Source: Nocardioides luteus (GTDB lineage: Bacteria; Actinomycetota; Actinomycetes; Propionibacteriales; Nocardioidaceae). Taken from it: a stretch of 64,000 bases of DNA. The stretch lies in NCBI RefSeq assembly GCF_000960475.2, contig NZ_JZDQ02000022.1, positions 1 through 64,000 of the forward strand, given 5' to 3'. This document shows, piece by piece, positions 35,877 to 44,807 of this stretch. The translations under genes were made by a program, and so were the position numbers. Below the pieces are notes generated by a model, which was given only the letters and a program-made list of their open reading frames with translations, was not told where the DNA came from and did not search any database. Within the stretch, counting starts at the first letter, position 1. Each line of letters begins with the position of its first letter.

Positions 35877-36650
35877 TCACGCTCCCAGCGAGTGATAGCC
35901 CCCGTCGACATGGATGATCTCGCCGGTGGTCGCCGGGAAGAAGTCCGAGATCAGCGCGCAGACGGCCTTGGCGGTCGGACCCTGGTCGGTGTTGTCCCAG
36001 CCCAGCGGCGCGCGCGTGCCCCAGCCCTCGTCGAGCTCCTCGAAGCCCGGGATCGCCTTGGCGGCGAGCGTCTTGAGCGGCCCCGCGGAGACGAGGTTGC
36101 AGCGGATCCCGTCGGGACCGAGGTCGCGGGCGAGGTAGCGCGAGGTCGACTCGAGGGCGGCCTTGGCGACACCCATCCAGTCGTACGCCGGCCATGCGAT
36201 CGTCGCGTCGAAGGTCAGCCCCACGATCGACGAGCCGGAGCCGAGCAGCGGGCGGGTAGCCATGGCCAGCGACTTGAGCGAGTAGGCGCTGACCTGGACG
36301 GCCTGGGAGACGTCGTCCCAGGGGCCGTCGAGGAACTTGCCGCCGAGGAGCGTCTCGGGGTTGCCGTACGCGATCGAGTGCACGACCCCGTCGAGCCGCT
36401 CGACGCCCTCGGCACGGAGCGCGTCGGCGAGGCCGTCGAGGTGCTCCTGGTTGGTCACGTCGAGGTCGAGGACCGGCGGCTCCTCGGGGAGCCGCTTCGC
36501 GATCCGCTTGGTGATCGACAGCGCACGGCCGAAGTTGGAGATCAGGACGCGGGCGCCCTGCTCCTGGGCGACCTTGGCCACCGCGAAACCGATCGAGGAG
36601 TCCATCGTGACCCCCGCGACGAGAACAGTCTTGCCGTCCAACAAACCCAT
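35877..36650 (-). CDS. fabI: Enoyl-ACP reductase (NADH), InhA/FabI type
   Basis: NADH-dependent enoyl-ACP reductase of type II fatty-acid synthesis, 257 residues. It starts MGLLDGKTVLVAGV and has the dinucleotide-site SSIGFAVAKVA. The catalytic pair is Y156 and K163 in AYDWMGVAKAA, the same spacing as in InhA. It directly follows fabG (2-bp gap), the mabA-inhA order of actinobacteria. The ATG at 36650 is chosen as it matches the family N-terminus. Confidence 0.95.
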   Translation of the reverse strand: MGLLDGKTVLVAGVTMDSSIGFAVAKVAQEQGARVLISNFGRALSITKRIAKRLPEEPPVLDLDVTNQEHLDGLADALRAEGVERLDGVVHSIAYGNPETLLGGKFLDGPWDDVSQAVQVSAYSLKSLAMATRPLLGSGSSIVGLTFDATIAWPAYDWMGVAKAALESTSRYLARDLGPDGIRCNLVSAGPLKTLAAKAIPGFEELDEGWGTRAPLGWDNTDQGPTAKAVCALISDFFPATTGEIIHVDGGYHSLGA

Positions 36651-36652
36651 GA

Positions 36653-37393
36653 TCAGTGCCCCATTCCAAGTCCGCCGTCGACCGGGATGACGGCCCCGGT
36701 CACATAACCCGCATCTGCCAACCACGTCACGGCCGAGGCCACCTCGTCCGGCGTCGCGTAGCGCGCCAGCGGGACCCGGTCCGTGATCGCCTTCTGCTGC
36801 TCATCGGTGAGCACCGCAGTCATCTCGGTCTCCACGAAACCCGGCGCGACCACGTTGGCGGTGATCCCCCGCGAGCCGAGCTCGCGAGCGAGCGAACGGG
36901 CCATGCCGACCAGCCCGGCCTTCGAGGCCGCGTAGTTGACCTGGCCCGGGTTGCCCATCAGCCCCACGACCGAGGAGATGAAGATGATCCGCCCGCGGCG
37001 CAGCCGCAGCATCCCCTTCGAGGCGCGCTTGGCGAGCCGGAAGGAGGCGGTCAGGTTGGTGTCGATCACCGAGGTGAAGTCGTCCTCCGACATCCGGAGC
37101 ACGAGGGTGTCCTTCGTGATCCCGGCATTGGCGACGAGGACCTCGACGGGTCCGTGGGCGGCCTCGGCGGCGGCGTACGCCTCCTCGACGGCAGCGGGGT
37201 CGGTGATGTCGCACACCAGGTCCAGGGCGCCCTCAGGCGCCCCGCCCTTGCGGGACGTCACGGCCACCTTGTCGCCGTTGGCCACGAAGGCCTCCGCGAT
37301 CGCCCGGCCGATGCCACGGCTGCCGCCGGTGACGAGCACCGAGCGGGGAGTCCGCGCTGGACTCTGCGTTGTGGGGTTTTCACTGTCAGTCAC
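36653..37393 (-). CDS. fabG: 3-oxoacyl-ACP reductase
   Basis: Short-chain dehydrogenase of fatty-acid elongation, 246 residues from the GTG at 37393, which gives nearly the MabA length; longer in-frame starts add non-conserved sequence. Cofactor motif GGSRGIGR (23-30), NANAG-equivalent ANAG (88-91), catalytic S140/S141, Y154 and K158 (NYAASK) are present. It is the first gene of the fabG-fabI-sixA-like operon and is divergent from the DUF3099 gene across 140 bp. Confidence 0.95.
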   Translation of the reverse strand: MTDSENPTTQSPARTPRSVLVTGGSRGIGRAIAEAFVANGDKVAVTSRKGGAPEGALDLVCDITDPAAVEEAYAAAEAAHGPVEVLVANAGITKDTLVLRMSEDDFTSVIDTNLTASFRLAKRASKGMLRLRRGRIIFISSVVGLMGNPGQVNYAASKAGLVGMARSLARELGSRGITANVVAPGFVETEMTAVLTDEQQKAITDRVPLARYATPDEVASAVTWLADAGYVTGAVIPVDGGLGMGH

Positions 37394-37533
37394 AGGCGCG
37401 ACGGTAGCGATTACTTCGGCGTACGACCAATGCCTTGGATTTGCTTGTGAGAACCCTCCAACGCCGCTCGGAGCGCCCCTGTTGGGACCACACCATTGAC
37501 CGATGCTCATCGGCCACGACCTAGACTGGCGGT

Positions 37534-37860
37534 ATGTCCAAGGCGCAACCGATCAGGATCACGACGGCCGGGCGCAGCCGCGCCGAGGACATCGCGATCC
37601 GTCAGAAGCGCTATGCCATCTCGATGTCGATCCGCTCGCTGTGCTTCATCGGTGCCGTGATCGCCGGTCTGGCCGGGATCGGCTGGCTGTGGCCGATCCT
37701 CATCGTGGCGGCCCTGATCCTGCCCTACATCGCGGTCGTGATGGCCAACGCCACCAACACGAAGAGCGACGAGATGAATCTGATGGACTCGCCCTACGGC
37801 CCCCGCCAGCTCTCCAGCGGCCGCGAGCAGCAGCTCAACGAGAAGCGCGAGGACGACTGA
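37534..37860 (+). CDS. DUF3099 membrane protein
   Basis: Small actinobacterial protein, 108 residues, with two hydrophobic helices (about 36-52 and 54-71) between a basic N-terminus (QPIRITTAGRSRAEDIAIRQ) and a polar C-terminus (KREDD). The pattern, including IRQKRYAISM, is that of DUF3099. Function unknown. Its stop overlaps the next ATG by one base (ATGA type), so the two are coupled. Confidence 0.85.
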   Translation: MSKAQPIRITTAGRSRAEDIAIRQKRYAISMSIRSLCFIGAVIAGLAGIGWLWPILIVAALILPYIAVVMANATNTKSDEMNLMDSPYGPRQLSSGREQQLNEKREDD

Positions 37861-38063
37861 TGGGCGCGCTCGACTCCGACCTGTGCTCGGCGAAGGGCTG
37901 CCAGGACCCCGGAACCTGGGAGCTGCAGTGGAACAATCCGAAGATCCACACGCCCGAGCGGCGTAAGATCTGGCTCGCGTGCGAGGCGCACAAGGAGTCG
38001 CTGAGCGACTTCCTGGGCGCGCGTGGGTTCCTCAAGGACGTCGTCGCCCATCAGCTGTCCTGA
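37860..38063 (+). CDS. Small Cys-containing conserved protein
   Basis: A 67-residue protein with a possible metal site: C-x4-C in LCSAKGC and CEAH in WLACEAHKESLSDFL. The sequence is well conserved in style (GTWELQWNNPKIH) among actinobacteria as a small hypothetical protein. It starts at the stop of the DUF3099 gene and is followed 15 bp later by a nucleoside hydrolase. Function unknown; a zinc-ribbon-like fold is a guess. Confidence 0.75.
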   Translation: MGALDSDLCSAKGCQDPGTWELQWNNPKIHTPERRKIWLACEAHKESLSDFLGARGFLKDVVAHQLS

Positions 38064-38078
38064 CAGAGAGGTCGTGCG

Positions 38079-39017
38079 ATGAAGCCGATCCCGGTGCTCC
38101 TCGACTGCGACCCCGGCCACGACGACGCCATCGCGATCCTGCTGGCGCTGGGCAGCCCTGCCGTCGACCTGCTCGGCATCACCACCACGTTCGGCAACTG
38201 CCGGGTCGACAAGGCGACCTACAACGCCCAGCGGATCCTGGCCCTGGCGCAGCGCCCCGACGTACCCGTCGCCTCCGGAGCCGCCGCGCCGCTGGCCGGC
38301 GAGGCCCACATCGGCGACTTCATCCACGGCGCGACCGGGATCGATGGCCCCGACCTGCCCGAGCCGCTCGCTCCCGCGGTCGAGCTCGGCGCGGTCGAGT
38401 TCCTGCGTACGTCGCTCCTGGCCGCACCCGCGCCCGTCACCGTCGTCGCCACCGGACCGATCACCAACGTCGCGCTGCTGCTGCGCGACCATCCCGAGGT
38501 CGGTGACCGGATCGCCGAGATCGTGTTCATGGGCGGTTCGATCGAGCGTGGCAACACCACCCCGGCGGCCGAGTTCAACGCCTACGCCGACCCCGAGGCC
38601 CTCGACGTCGTCCTCACCAGCGGGCTTCCGATCCGGATGGTCGGGCTCAACCTGTCCCACCAGGCGCTGGCCACCCCGGAAGTGGTCGCGCGGATGCGGG
38701 CCATGAACCACCCCGTCGGCCGGGCCTGCGCCGACCTGATGGGCTTCTTCGGCGGCACCTACTCCGACGTCTTCGACTTCGCCGCTCCCCCGGTCCACGA
38801 CCCCTGCACCATCGCCGCCCTCATCGACCCCGGCCTGATCACCTGGCACAAGTCGTTCGTCGCCGTCGAGACCGAAGGCCGCTGGACCCGCGGCGCCACC
38901 GTCGTCGACCTCCACGACCGCCTCGGCGAGCCGCCCAACGTCCAGGTCGGGATGACGCTCGACGTCGACGGGTACTGGGAGCTCGTCCTGGACGCGTTGG
39001 AGCGCGTTGGGTCCTGA
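38079..39017 (+). CDS. Inosine-uridine preferring nucleoside hydrolase
   Basis: N-ribohydrolase cleaving nucleosides to base and ribose, 312 residues. The calcium-binding signature DCDPGHDD sits at 9-16, with the family segments GITTTFGN, VATGPITNVALLL, MGGSIERGNTTPAAEFN and a C-terminal HDP. AGAGAGG precedes the ATG. It is the end of a three-gene run and is convergent with moaA across a 21-bp array. Confidence 0.94.
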   Translation: MKPIPVLLDCDPGHDDAIAILLALGSPAVDLLGITTTFGNCRVDKATYNAQRILALAQRPDVPVASGAAAPLAGEAHIGDFIHGATGIDGPDLPEPLAPAVELGAVEFLRTSLLAAPAPVTVVATGPITNVALLLRDHPEVGDRIAEIVFMGGSIERGNTTPAAEFNAYADPEALDVVLTSGLPIRMVGLNLSHQALATPEVVARMRAMNHPVGRACADLMGFFGGTYSDVFDFAAPPVHDPCTIAALIDPGLITWHKSFVAVETEGRWTRGATVVDLHDRLGEPPNVQVGMTLDVDGYWELVLDALERVGS

Positions 39018-39029
39018 CGGGCCTCACCC

Positions 39030-39129
39030 GCCGAGGCGTCAGGTACGTCGCGCGAGGCGTCACTCCGGTCGGCCGAGAGGGCATCGCGGTGACGCCTCGG
39101 CCGACGGGAGTGACGCCTCGACGGAAAGG
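39030..39129. repeat. 21-bp inverted tandem repeat array between nucleoside hydrolase and moaA
   Basis: Forward units at 39030-39050 and 39051-39071, a diverged turn from 39072, a reverse unit at 39098-39118 and a partial from 39119 that runs to the moaA stop (39130). Unit length, sequence (GCCGAGGCGTCA and TGACGCCT cores) and inverted layout match the arrays near 3.4 and 35 kb. Confidence 0.88.
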
Positions 39130-40149
39130 TCAGCCGCCGATCGCGGACATCGGACGGTCGGGCTGCAGGAAGCCGAGATCGTCGATGCCGTGACCCGCGC
39201 GCTTGCCGGCCATCGCGGTGACCCACCTCGCGGCGAGATCGCCGTCGGAGGCGCCGGCACGGAGCGGCGTACGCAGGTCCGACTCGGAGCGCGCGAACAG
39301 GCAGTCGCGCACCTGCCCGTCGGCGGTGAGGCGGACCCGGTCGCAGTCCCCGCAGAACGGGCGGGTGACGGAGGCGATGATGCCGACCTTGGCGGGACCG
39401 CCGTCGACGTAGAAGAGCTCGGCCGGGGCGCTGCCACGGGGCTCCTCGGCGGGGGTCAGCTCGAAGGCCGTGGAGAGCGCCGCGAGGGTCTCGTCGGCGG
39501 TCACCATGGTGTCGCGCGACCACCCGTGCTGGGCGTCGAGGGGCATCTGCTCGATGAAGCGCAGCTCGTAGCCCCGCTCGAGCGACCAGCCCAGCAGCTC
39601 GGCGGCCTGGTCGTCGTTGACGCCCCGCAGCAGGACGGCGTTGATCTTGATCGGGCCCAGACCGGCATCCGCGGCGGCCTCCAGACCGGCGACCACGTCC
39701 GCCAGCCGGTCGCGCCGGGTGATCTCCGCGAAGGTGTCGGGCCGGATCGAGTCGAGCGAGACGTTGACCCGGTCGAGCCCGGCCTCCGCCAGCGAGCCCG
39801 CCATCTTGGCCAGACCGAGCGCGTTCGTCGTGATCGACAGCTCTGCGTCGGGAGCGACCTCGCGGGTGCGGGCGACGATCGAGACCAGCCCACGCCGCAC
39901 CAGCGGCTCGCCACCGGTGAACCGCACCTCCTGGACACCGAGCCGACCGGTGGCGACGCCGATCAGCCGCACCACCTCGTCGTCGGTGAGCACCTCGTCG
40001 CCGGGCAGCCAGTCGAGGCCCTCGGGCGGCATGCAATAGGTGCACCGCAGGTTGCAGCGGTCGGTCAGAGAGACCCGCAGATCGGTCGCGACCCGGCCGA
40101 ACCGGTCGACGAGCCTCTGCTGGGTCTGATCTGTCGGGGAGGCGGTCAT
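39130..40149 (-). CDS. moaA: GTP 3',8-cyclase (molybdenum cofactor)
   Basis: Radical-SAM enzyme for the first step of molybdopterin synthesis, 339 residues from the ATG at 40149 (a GTG one codon earlier is possible). The first cluster cysteines are C32, C36 and C39 in RCNLRCTYCM; the C-terminal cluster is CGDCDRVRL with a further Cys in VRDCLF. Ends with a normal MoaA tail apart from the GG usually needed for activation (SAIGG is present). No other mo- gene is adjacent. Confidence 0.95.
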   Translation of the reverse strand: MTASPTDQTQQRLVDRFGRVATDLRVSLTDRCNLRCTYCMPPEGLDWLPGDEVLTDDEVVRLIGVATGRLGVQEVRFTGGEPLVRRGLVSIVARTREVAPDAELSITTNALGLAKMAGSLAEAGLDRVNVSLDSIRPDTFAEITRRDRLADVVAGLEAAADAGLGPIKINAVLLRGVNDDQAAELLGWSLERGYELRFIEQMPLDAQHGWSRDTMVTADETLAALSTAFELTPAEEPRGSAPAELFYVDGGPAKVGIIASVTRPFCGDCDRVRLTADGQVRDCLFARSESDLRTPLRAGASDGDLAARWVTAMAGKRAGHGIDDLGFLQPDRPMSAIGG

Positions 40150-40215
40150 CACACCAGTCTAGGCAGCCGCGACCCGGAACGTGAGCAGCGACCGCATGCC
40201 AGTTAGTCTCATACG

Positions 40216-41103
40216 GTGAGTTCGTTCCGTTTCCTGCTCAGCCGTCGCTGGGCCGGTTTCACGGTCTTCGTGCTGATCCTGGCCTACGGCACCTGGTGGC
40301 TCGGCGAGTGGCAGTTCGACCGTCTCGCCGACCGGAAGGCCAGCAACCAGATCGTCCGGACCAACGAGCACGCCGATCCCGTACCCGTCCAGGATGTTCT
40401 GTCCACCGGCGACAAGGTGGCCGAGAAGGACGAGTGGCGGCGGGTGACCGCAACCGGGACGTACGCGGTCGACGACACGATCATCTGGCGCTACCGCACC
40501 CCCGACGAGGAGAAGGGCGTCGACATCGTCGTCCCGCTGGTGCTCGACGACGGCACCGCGGTGCTGGTCGACCGCGGCTGGGTGCAGACCGAGTCGCAGG
40601 AGAAGTTCGACGACGTCCCCGCGCCACCGGCCGGCGAGGTCACGATCAGCGGCTGGGTGCGCGCCGACGGCACCGGCGACTCCACCGACGTCGCCCAGGT
40701 CGACGGCTACCACGCCACCCGGGCGCTCTCCTCGGCGCAGGTCGCGAAGGTGGTCGACGAGCCGCTGCTGACCGGCTGGCTCCACCTCGACACCGAGTCC
40801 CCCGAGCCGGCCACGCGGCTGCGCAAGGCCGATCTCCCCGAGCTCGACAACGGCCCCCACTTCTTCTACGGGCTGCAGTGGTGGTTCTTCGGCATCCTCG
40901 CGGTCGCCGGGTTCTTCTACCTGATGTACGACGAGCGGCGTACGCAGAGCCGGGGCGAGCCGGCATCGGACGAGGACACTCCGACCGGTGACGAGAAGAC
41001 CGACGAGCGGGCCCGCAAGAAGGCCGCCAAGCTCGCCCAGAAGCAGGCCGTGAAGGCGGCCTACCAGGCTGCGTACGAGAAGGAGCGCAGCGGGAAGAGC
41101 TGA
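40216..41103 (+). CDS. SURF1-family cytochrome oxidase assembly protein
   Basis: Membrane protein of the SURF1 family that aids haem a3 insertion into cytochrome c oxidase, 295 residues, GTG start. Helix one is at about 12-30 (AGFTVFVLILAYGTWWLGEWQ) and helix two near 217-236 (FYGLQWWFFGILAVAGFFYL); between them is the extracytoplasmic domain with GTY and VLVDRGWV motifs. The tail is Lys/Ala-rich. It is convergent with the ABC exporter gene 4 bp away. Confidence 0.92.
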   Translation: MSSFRFLLSRRWAGFTVFVLILAYGTWWLGEWQFDRLADRKASNQIVRTNEHADPVPVQDVLSTGDKVAEKDEWRRVTATGTYAVDDTIIWRYRTPDEEKGVDIVVPLVLDDGTAVLVDRGWVQTESQEKFDDVPAPPAGEVTISGWVRADGTGDSTDVAQVDGYHATRALSSAQVAKVVDEPLLTGWLHLDTESPEPATRLRKADLPELDNGPHFFYGLQWWFFGILAVAGFFYLMYDERRTQSRGEPASDEDTPTGDEKTDERARKKAAKLAQKQAVKAAYQAAYEKERSGKS

Positions 41104-41107
41104 CCGC

Positions 41108-43000
41108 CTAGCGCCGGAACTGCGTCTCGTACAGCTCCGCGTAGAGCCCGCCGTCGGCGAGCAGCGACTCGTGGGTGCCGGACTCGACGACCCGGCCGGC
41201 CTCGATCACGAGGATGCGGTCCGCGGCTCGGATGGTGGAGAGCCGGTGGGCGATGACGATCGAGGTACGTCCCGCCAGCGCGGCGTCCAGGGCGGTCTGC
41301 ACCGCGGCCTCGGACTCGGAGTCGAGGTGGGCGGTGGCCTCGTCGAGCACCACGATGTGGGGAGCCTTGAGCAGCAGCCGGGCGATCGCGAGCCGCTGAC
41401 GCTCGCCGCCGGAGAGGCGGTAGCCGCGGTCACCGACGACGGTGTCGAGACCGTCCGGCAGGCCCTTGATGACCCCGGCGACCTGGGCCGCCTCCAGGGC
41501 CGCCCAGATCTCGTCGTCGGAGGCGCCGGGGCGGGCGTAGAGCAGGTTGCCGCGCACGGTGTCGTGGAACATGTGGGCGTCCTGGGTGACGTAGCCGACC
41601 GCGGCCTCGAGCGACTCCAGGGTCACGTCGCGGACGTCGAGACCACCGACCTCGACCGCGCCGGAGCGTACGTCGTAGAGCCGCGCGATCAGGTGGGTGA
41701 TCGTCGACTTCCCGGCGCCCGAAGGGCCGACCAGGGCGACCATCTCACCCGGTTCGGCCACGAAGTCGATGTCGGAGAGCACCTCGCGCACCTCGCGGCT
41801 CTCCGGCCTCGCGATCGTCTCCAGGGAGGCGAGCGAGACCTCGTCGGCACGCGGGTAGGTGAAGGCGACGTGACGGAACCGCACCGACGCGGCGTCCGCC
41901 GGCACCTCGGCAGCGTCCGGCTTCTCCTTGATCAGCGAAGGCAGGTCGAGGACCTCGAAGACGCGGTCGAAGCTGACCAGCGCGGTCATCACGTCGATGC
42001 GTACGTTGGAGAGCGCCTGCAGCGGCCCCAGCAGCCTCACCAGCAACAGACCGAGCGCGGTCAGGGTGCCGAGCGTGACGTCGCCACGGATGACCAGCCA
42101 GCCGCCGAAGCCGTAGACCAGGGCGGTGGCCAGCGCCGGGACCATCTGCATCGTCGCCCCGAACAGGCGGGTCAGCAGCGCGATCCGGATCCCCAGGCGG
42201 CGTACGACGTCGGCACGCTGCGCGAACGCGGCGTCCTCCTCCTCGCGGCGGCCGAAGAGCTTGAGCAGCAGGGCGCCGCCGACGTTGAACCGCTCGGTCA
42301 TCGTGGTGGCCAGCGCCGCGTTGCCGTCCATCTGCTCGCGGGTCAGGCCGGCCAGCCGGCGCCCCACCCAGCGCGAGGTCAGGAACAGGATCGGGAACAG
42401 CGCGACGCACATCAGCGTCACCTGCCACGACAGCACGAGCATCGCTGCGCCGACCACGACGAGGGAGATCATGTTGGAGACGCTGTTGGACAGCGTCGAG
42501 GTGAAGGCCCGTTGCGCGCCGAGCACGTCGGTGTTGAGCCGGCTCACCAACGCACCGGTCTGCGCCCGGGTGAAGAAGGCCAGCGACTGTCGCTGGACGT
42601 GCCCGAAGACCTGGGTGCGGAGGTCGAAGATGAGACCCTCGCCGATGCGTGTGGAGAGCCATCCGGAGACGATCCCGAATCCCATGTCGATCACGGCCAC
42701 CAGTGCCATCGCCGCGGCCACCCAGATGACCACCGAGAGGTCCTTCTGGAGCACCCCGTCGTCGATGAGTCGCTGGGTCAGCAGCGGGGTCACCACCACG
42801 ATCGCCGCGTCGAAGACGGTGAACAGCAGGAAGGCGGTGATCAGCGCGCGGTGGGGCCTCGCGTAGGAGACGACGCGCTTCAGGGTGCCCTTCGGCAACC
42901 CGCGCTGGAGAACCGTACGGTCGGCGCGCAGGTTGCGCATGATCCCGCCGCCGCCCATCGCCCCGCCGGACGCACCGAAGCCTGGACCCATTTGTGACAC
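41108..43000 (-). CDS. ABC exporter, fused permease-ATPase (MsbA/MDR type)
   Basis: Half-transporter exporter, 630 residues: a six-helix transmembrane domain (about 45-330) and a nucleotide-binding domain with Walker A GPSGAGKST, signature LSGGERQR and Walker B IVVLDEATAHLD. The GTG at 43000 or the ATG three codons later may start it. The N-terminus is Gly-rich (GFGASGGAMGGGG). Likely a homodimer exporting drugs or lipids; substrate unknown. Divergent from the conservon across 220 bp. Confidence 0.92.
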   Translation of the reverse strand: MSQMGPGFGASGGAMGGGGIMRNLRADRTVLQRGLPKGTLKRVVSYARPHRALITAFLLFTVFDAAIVVVTPLLTQRLIDDGVLQKDLSVVIWVAAAMALVAVIDMGFGIVSGWLSTRIGEGLIFDLRTQVFGHVQRQSLAFFTRAQTGALVSRLNTDVLGAQRAFTSTLSNSVSNMISLVVVGAAMLVLSWQVTLMCVALFPILFLTSRWVGRRLAGLTREQMDGNAALATTMTERFNVGGALLLKLFGRREEEDAAFAQRADVVRRLGIRIALLTRLFGATMQMVPALATALVYGFGGWLVIRGDVTLGTLTALGLLLVRLLGPLQALSNVRIDVMTALVSFDRVFEVLDLPSLIKEKPDAAEVPADAASVRFRHVAFTYPRADEVSLASLETIARPESREVREVLSDIDFVAEPGEMVALVGPSGAGKSTITHLIARLYDVRSGAVEVGGLDVRDVTLESLEAAVGYVTQDAHMFHDTVRGNLLYARPGASDDEIWAALEAAQVAGVIKGLPDGLDTVVGDRGYRLSGGERQRLAIARLLLKAPHIVVLDEATAHLDSESEAAVQTALDAALAGRTSIVIAHRLSTIRAADRILVIEAGRVVESGTHESLLADGGLYAELYETQFRR

Positions 43001-43220
43001 CCCGTCACCTTAGTCGCCCGGTCACGTACGGCTGCGCCTAGGATGCACCGTCGAAATATGGTCAAAATCACCCGGATCAGGTGACCAAGCGCTCTGTTGG
43101 TGGTATGAAGTGGAGCGCGTGTGTGCGCCGGTCTCCGGGGGCTGGATCAGGTTTCGTCCAAACCGCCCGGAACCCGCGGGTCCATGCCCTGACTGCTCGC
43201 CCCCACACCAGGTGCCCCAC

Positions 43221-44807
43221 ATGACCCGACCATTCCTGGTCCGGCTCCACCGAGCCGGTCCATGGTTCTGCAGTACCGCGATCCTCCTCTTCGTCGCCCT
43301 CTCCCCCGTCATCTTCGTCACCGCCTCCGGCGACGAGTGGCTCTGGCGCTGGCTCCTCGCCGGCGTACCGGTCGTCGCGCTCACCCTCTGGCTCACCGCG
43401 ATGGCCTACGACCGCACCCCGGCCGAGGCGTCAGCCCGGTCGGCCGAGAAGTCGGGTACGCCGGCCGAAGCGTCAGCTACGTCGGCCGACTTGGCATCGA
43501 CTGACGCGTCGAACGACGCAAGTGACGTTTCGGCCGTCGTAGGTGACGGCTCAGCCGACGCAAGTGACGCCTCGGCCGACGTGCCTGACGGCTCGGCCGA
43601 CGTACGTGACAGCTCGGCCGACGTAGCCGACGCCTCGGCAGGGGTGGACGGGCGGCGCGGGGAGGCCGGGATGCGGGTGGCGGTGCTGTCGCTGTCTCGC
43701 AAAGTGCAGGCGTCGGCGCACCGGATCCAGGAGGAGTCGACGCGGATGGTGGCCAAGTTCCCGGCCGAGCCGGATGTGCTCGAGGCGGGGATGCGGGTCG
43801 ACCACGCGGCGGCGCAGCAGGCGCGGCTGGCGCAGAGCATCGCCACGCTGTGCGGGGAGCAGCCCGGACAGCACTGGCGTGACCCGCTCGCGATCGCGGA
43901 CGTCGTACGCGGCGCGGCCGGCCGGATCACCGCCTACCGCCGGGTCCGGGTGGAGGGCGACCCGCCGGTCGCGGTCCAGGGCGCCCACGTCGAGCCGCTG
44001 ATCCACCTCGTCGCCGAGCTCCTCGCCAACGCGACCCAGTCCTCGCCGCCGGCGACGGAGGTGCTGGTCACGATCCGTTCCGTACGCCGCGGGGCGGCCC
44101 TCGAGATCGACGACGCGGGCGTCGGCATGGACGAGACCAACCTGGCCTGGATGCGGGAGATCGCCTCCGGCACCCGGCAGGTGCGCCTGCAGGACCTCGG
44201 CGAGATACCGCAGACCGGCCTCGCGGTGGTCGGCACCTACGTACGCCGCCACGGTTTCCGCGTGGACCTGACCGAGTCGGTCCACGGCGGCCTGCGGGTC
44301 GCCGTCCTCGTGCCCGAGGCGATGACGACCCCGCTGACCCCGGCCGTGCCCGCGCCGGTCGGGCCGCGTACGCCGCCCTCGATCCCGGTCCCGCCCTCGA
44401 CCCCGGTTCCTGCCTCGCTCCTGGCCCAGGCTCCGAAGGCACCGCCCGCCTCGACGACGCCGGCCTGGCCGGTCCACAACGCCGCCAAGGCACCCGATCC
44501 GATTCCCGGGCGTAACGAGCCTTCGTTGTTCACCTCCGACGGCCTGCCGCAGCGCCGTTCGAAGCGCGGCCAGCGTTTCGCGACCGGCCATCAGCAGGCC
44601 GTGAGCCAGCCCATCCCGGCGCGCCCAGAGCCGACCGCCGAGCAGGCCGGCGCGTGGATGAGCAGCTTCCTCAGCACCCCGGCCACCCCGGCGACCGGCA
44701 CCACCATCCCACCCGTCAACGACCGCCAGAACGACCGCCAGAACGACCGCACCACCGCGGAGACCGATGCCGCACCCGAGAACCACTGGAGGAACCATGA
44801 CCGATGA
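43221..44807 (+). CDS. cvnA: Conservon histidine-kinase-like sensor (CvnA type)
   Basis: Membrane sensor ATPase heading a conservon, 528 residues from the ATG at 43221. Two helices lie at about 16-35 and 43-61. Residues about 68-142 form a low-complexity Ala/Ser/Asp linker made of 7-residue repeats (SADVxDx) encoded by the 21-bp repeat family. A dimerisation-like helix follows, then an HATPase domain (N-box ELLANATQ, G-box IDDAGVGMD). The C-terminus is long and Pro-rich. In Streptomyces, CvnA-D form a membrane complex resembling GPCR/G-protein signalling. The last 11 bp overlap cvnB. Confidence 0.9.
   Translation: MTRPFLVRLHRAGPWFCSTAILLFVALSPVIFVTASGDEWLWRWLLAGVPVVALTLWLTAMAYDRTPAEASARSAEKSGTPAEASATSADLASTDASNDASDVSAVVGDGSADASDASADVPDGSADVRDSSADVADASAGVDGRRGEAGMRVAVLSLSRKVQASAHRIQEESTRMVAKFPAEPDVLEAGMRVDHAAAQQARLAQSIATLCGEQPGQHWRDPLAIADVVRGAAGRITAYRRVRVEGDPPVAVQGAHVEPLIHLVAELLANATQSSPPATEVLVTIRSVRRGAALEIDDAGVGMDETNLAWMREIASGTRQVRLQDLGEIPQTGLAVVGTYVRRHGFRVDLTESVHGGLRVAVLVPEAMTTPLTPAVPAPVGPRTPPSIPVPPSTPVPASLLAQAPKAPPASTTPAWPVHNAAKAPDPIPGRNEPSLFTSDGLPQRRSKRGQRFATGHQQAVSQPIPARPEPTAEQAGAWMSSFLSTPATPATGTTIPPVNDRQNDRQNDRTTAETDAAPENHWRNHDR
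43422..43644. repeat. 21-bp inverted repeat array inside cvnA, in frame
   Basis: Three forward units (43422, 43443, 43464), a diverged turn from 43485, then six reverse units (43510, 43531, 43552, 43573, 43594, 43615) and a partial from 43636. All are 21 bp, so each adds seven codons and the reading frame is preserved. The sequence and forward-then-reverse layout match the intergenic arrays. Confidence 0.9.
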
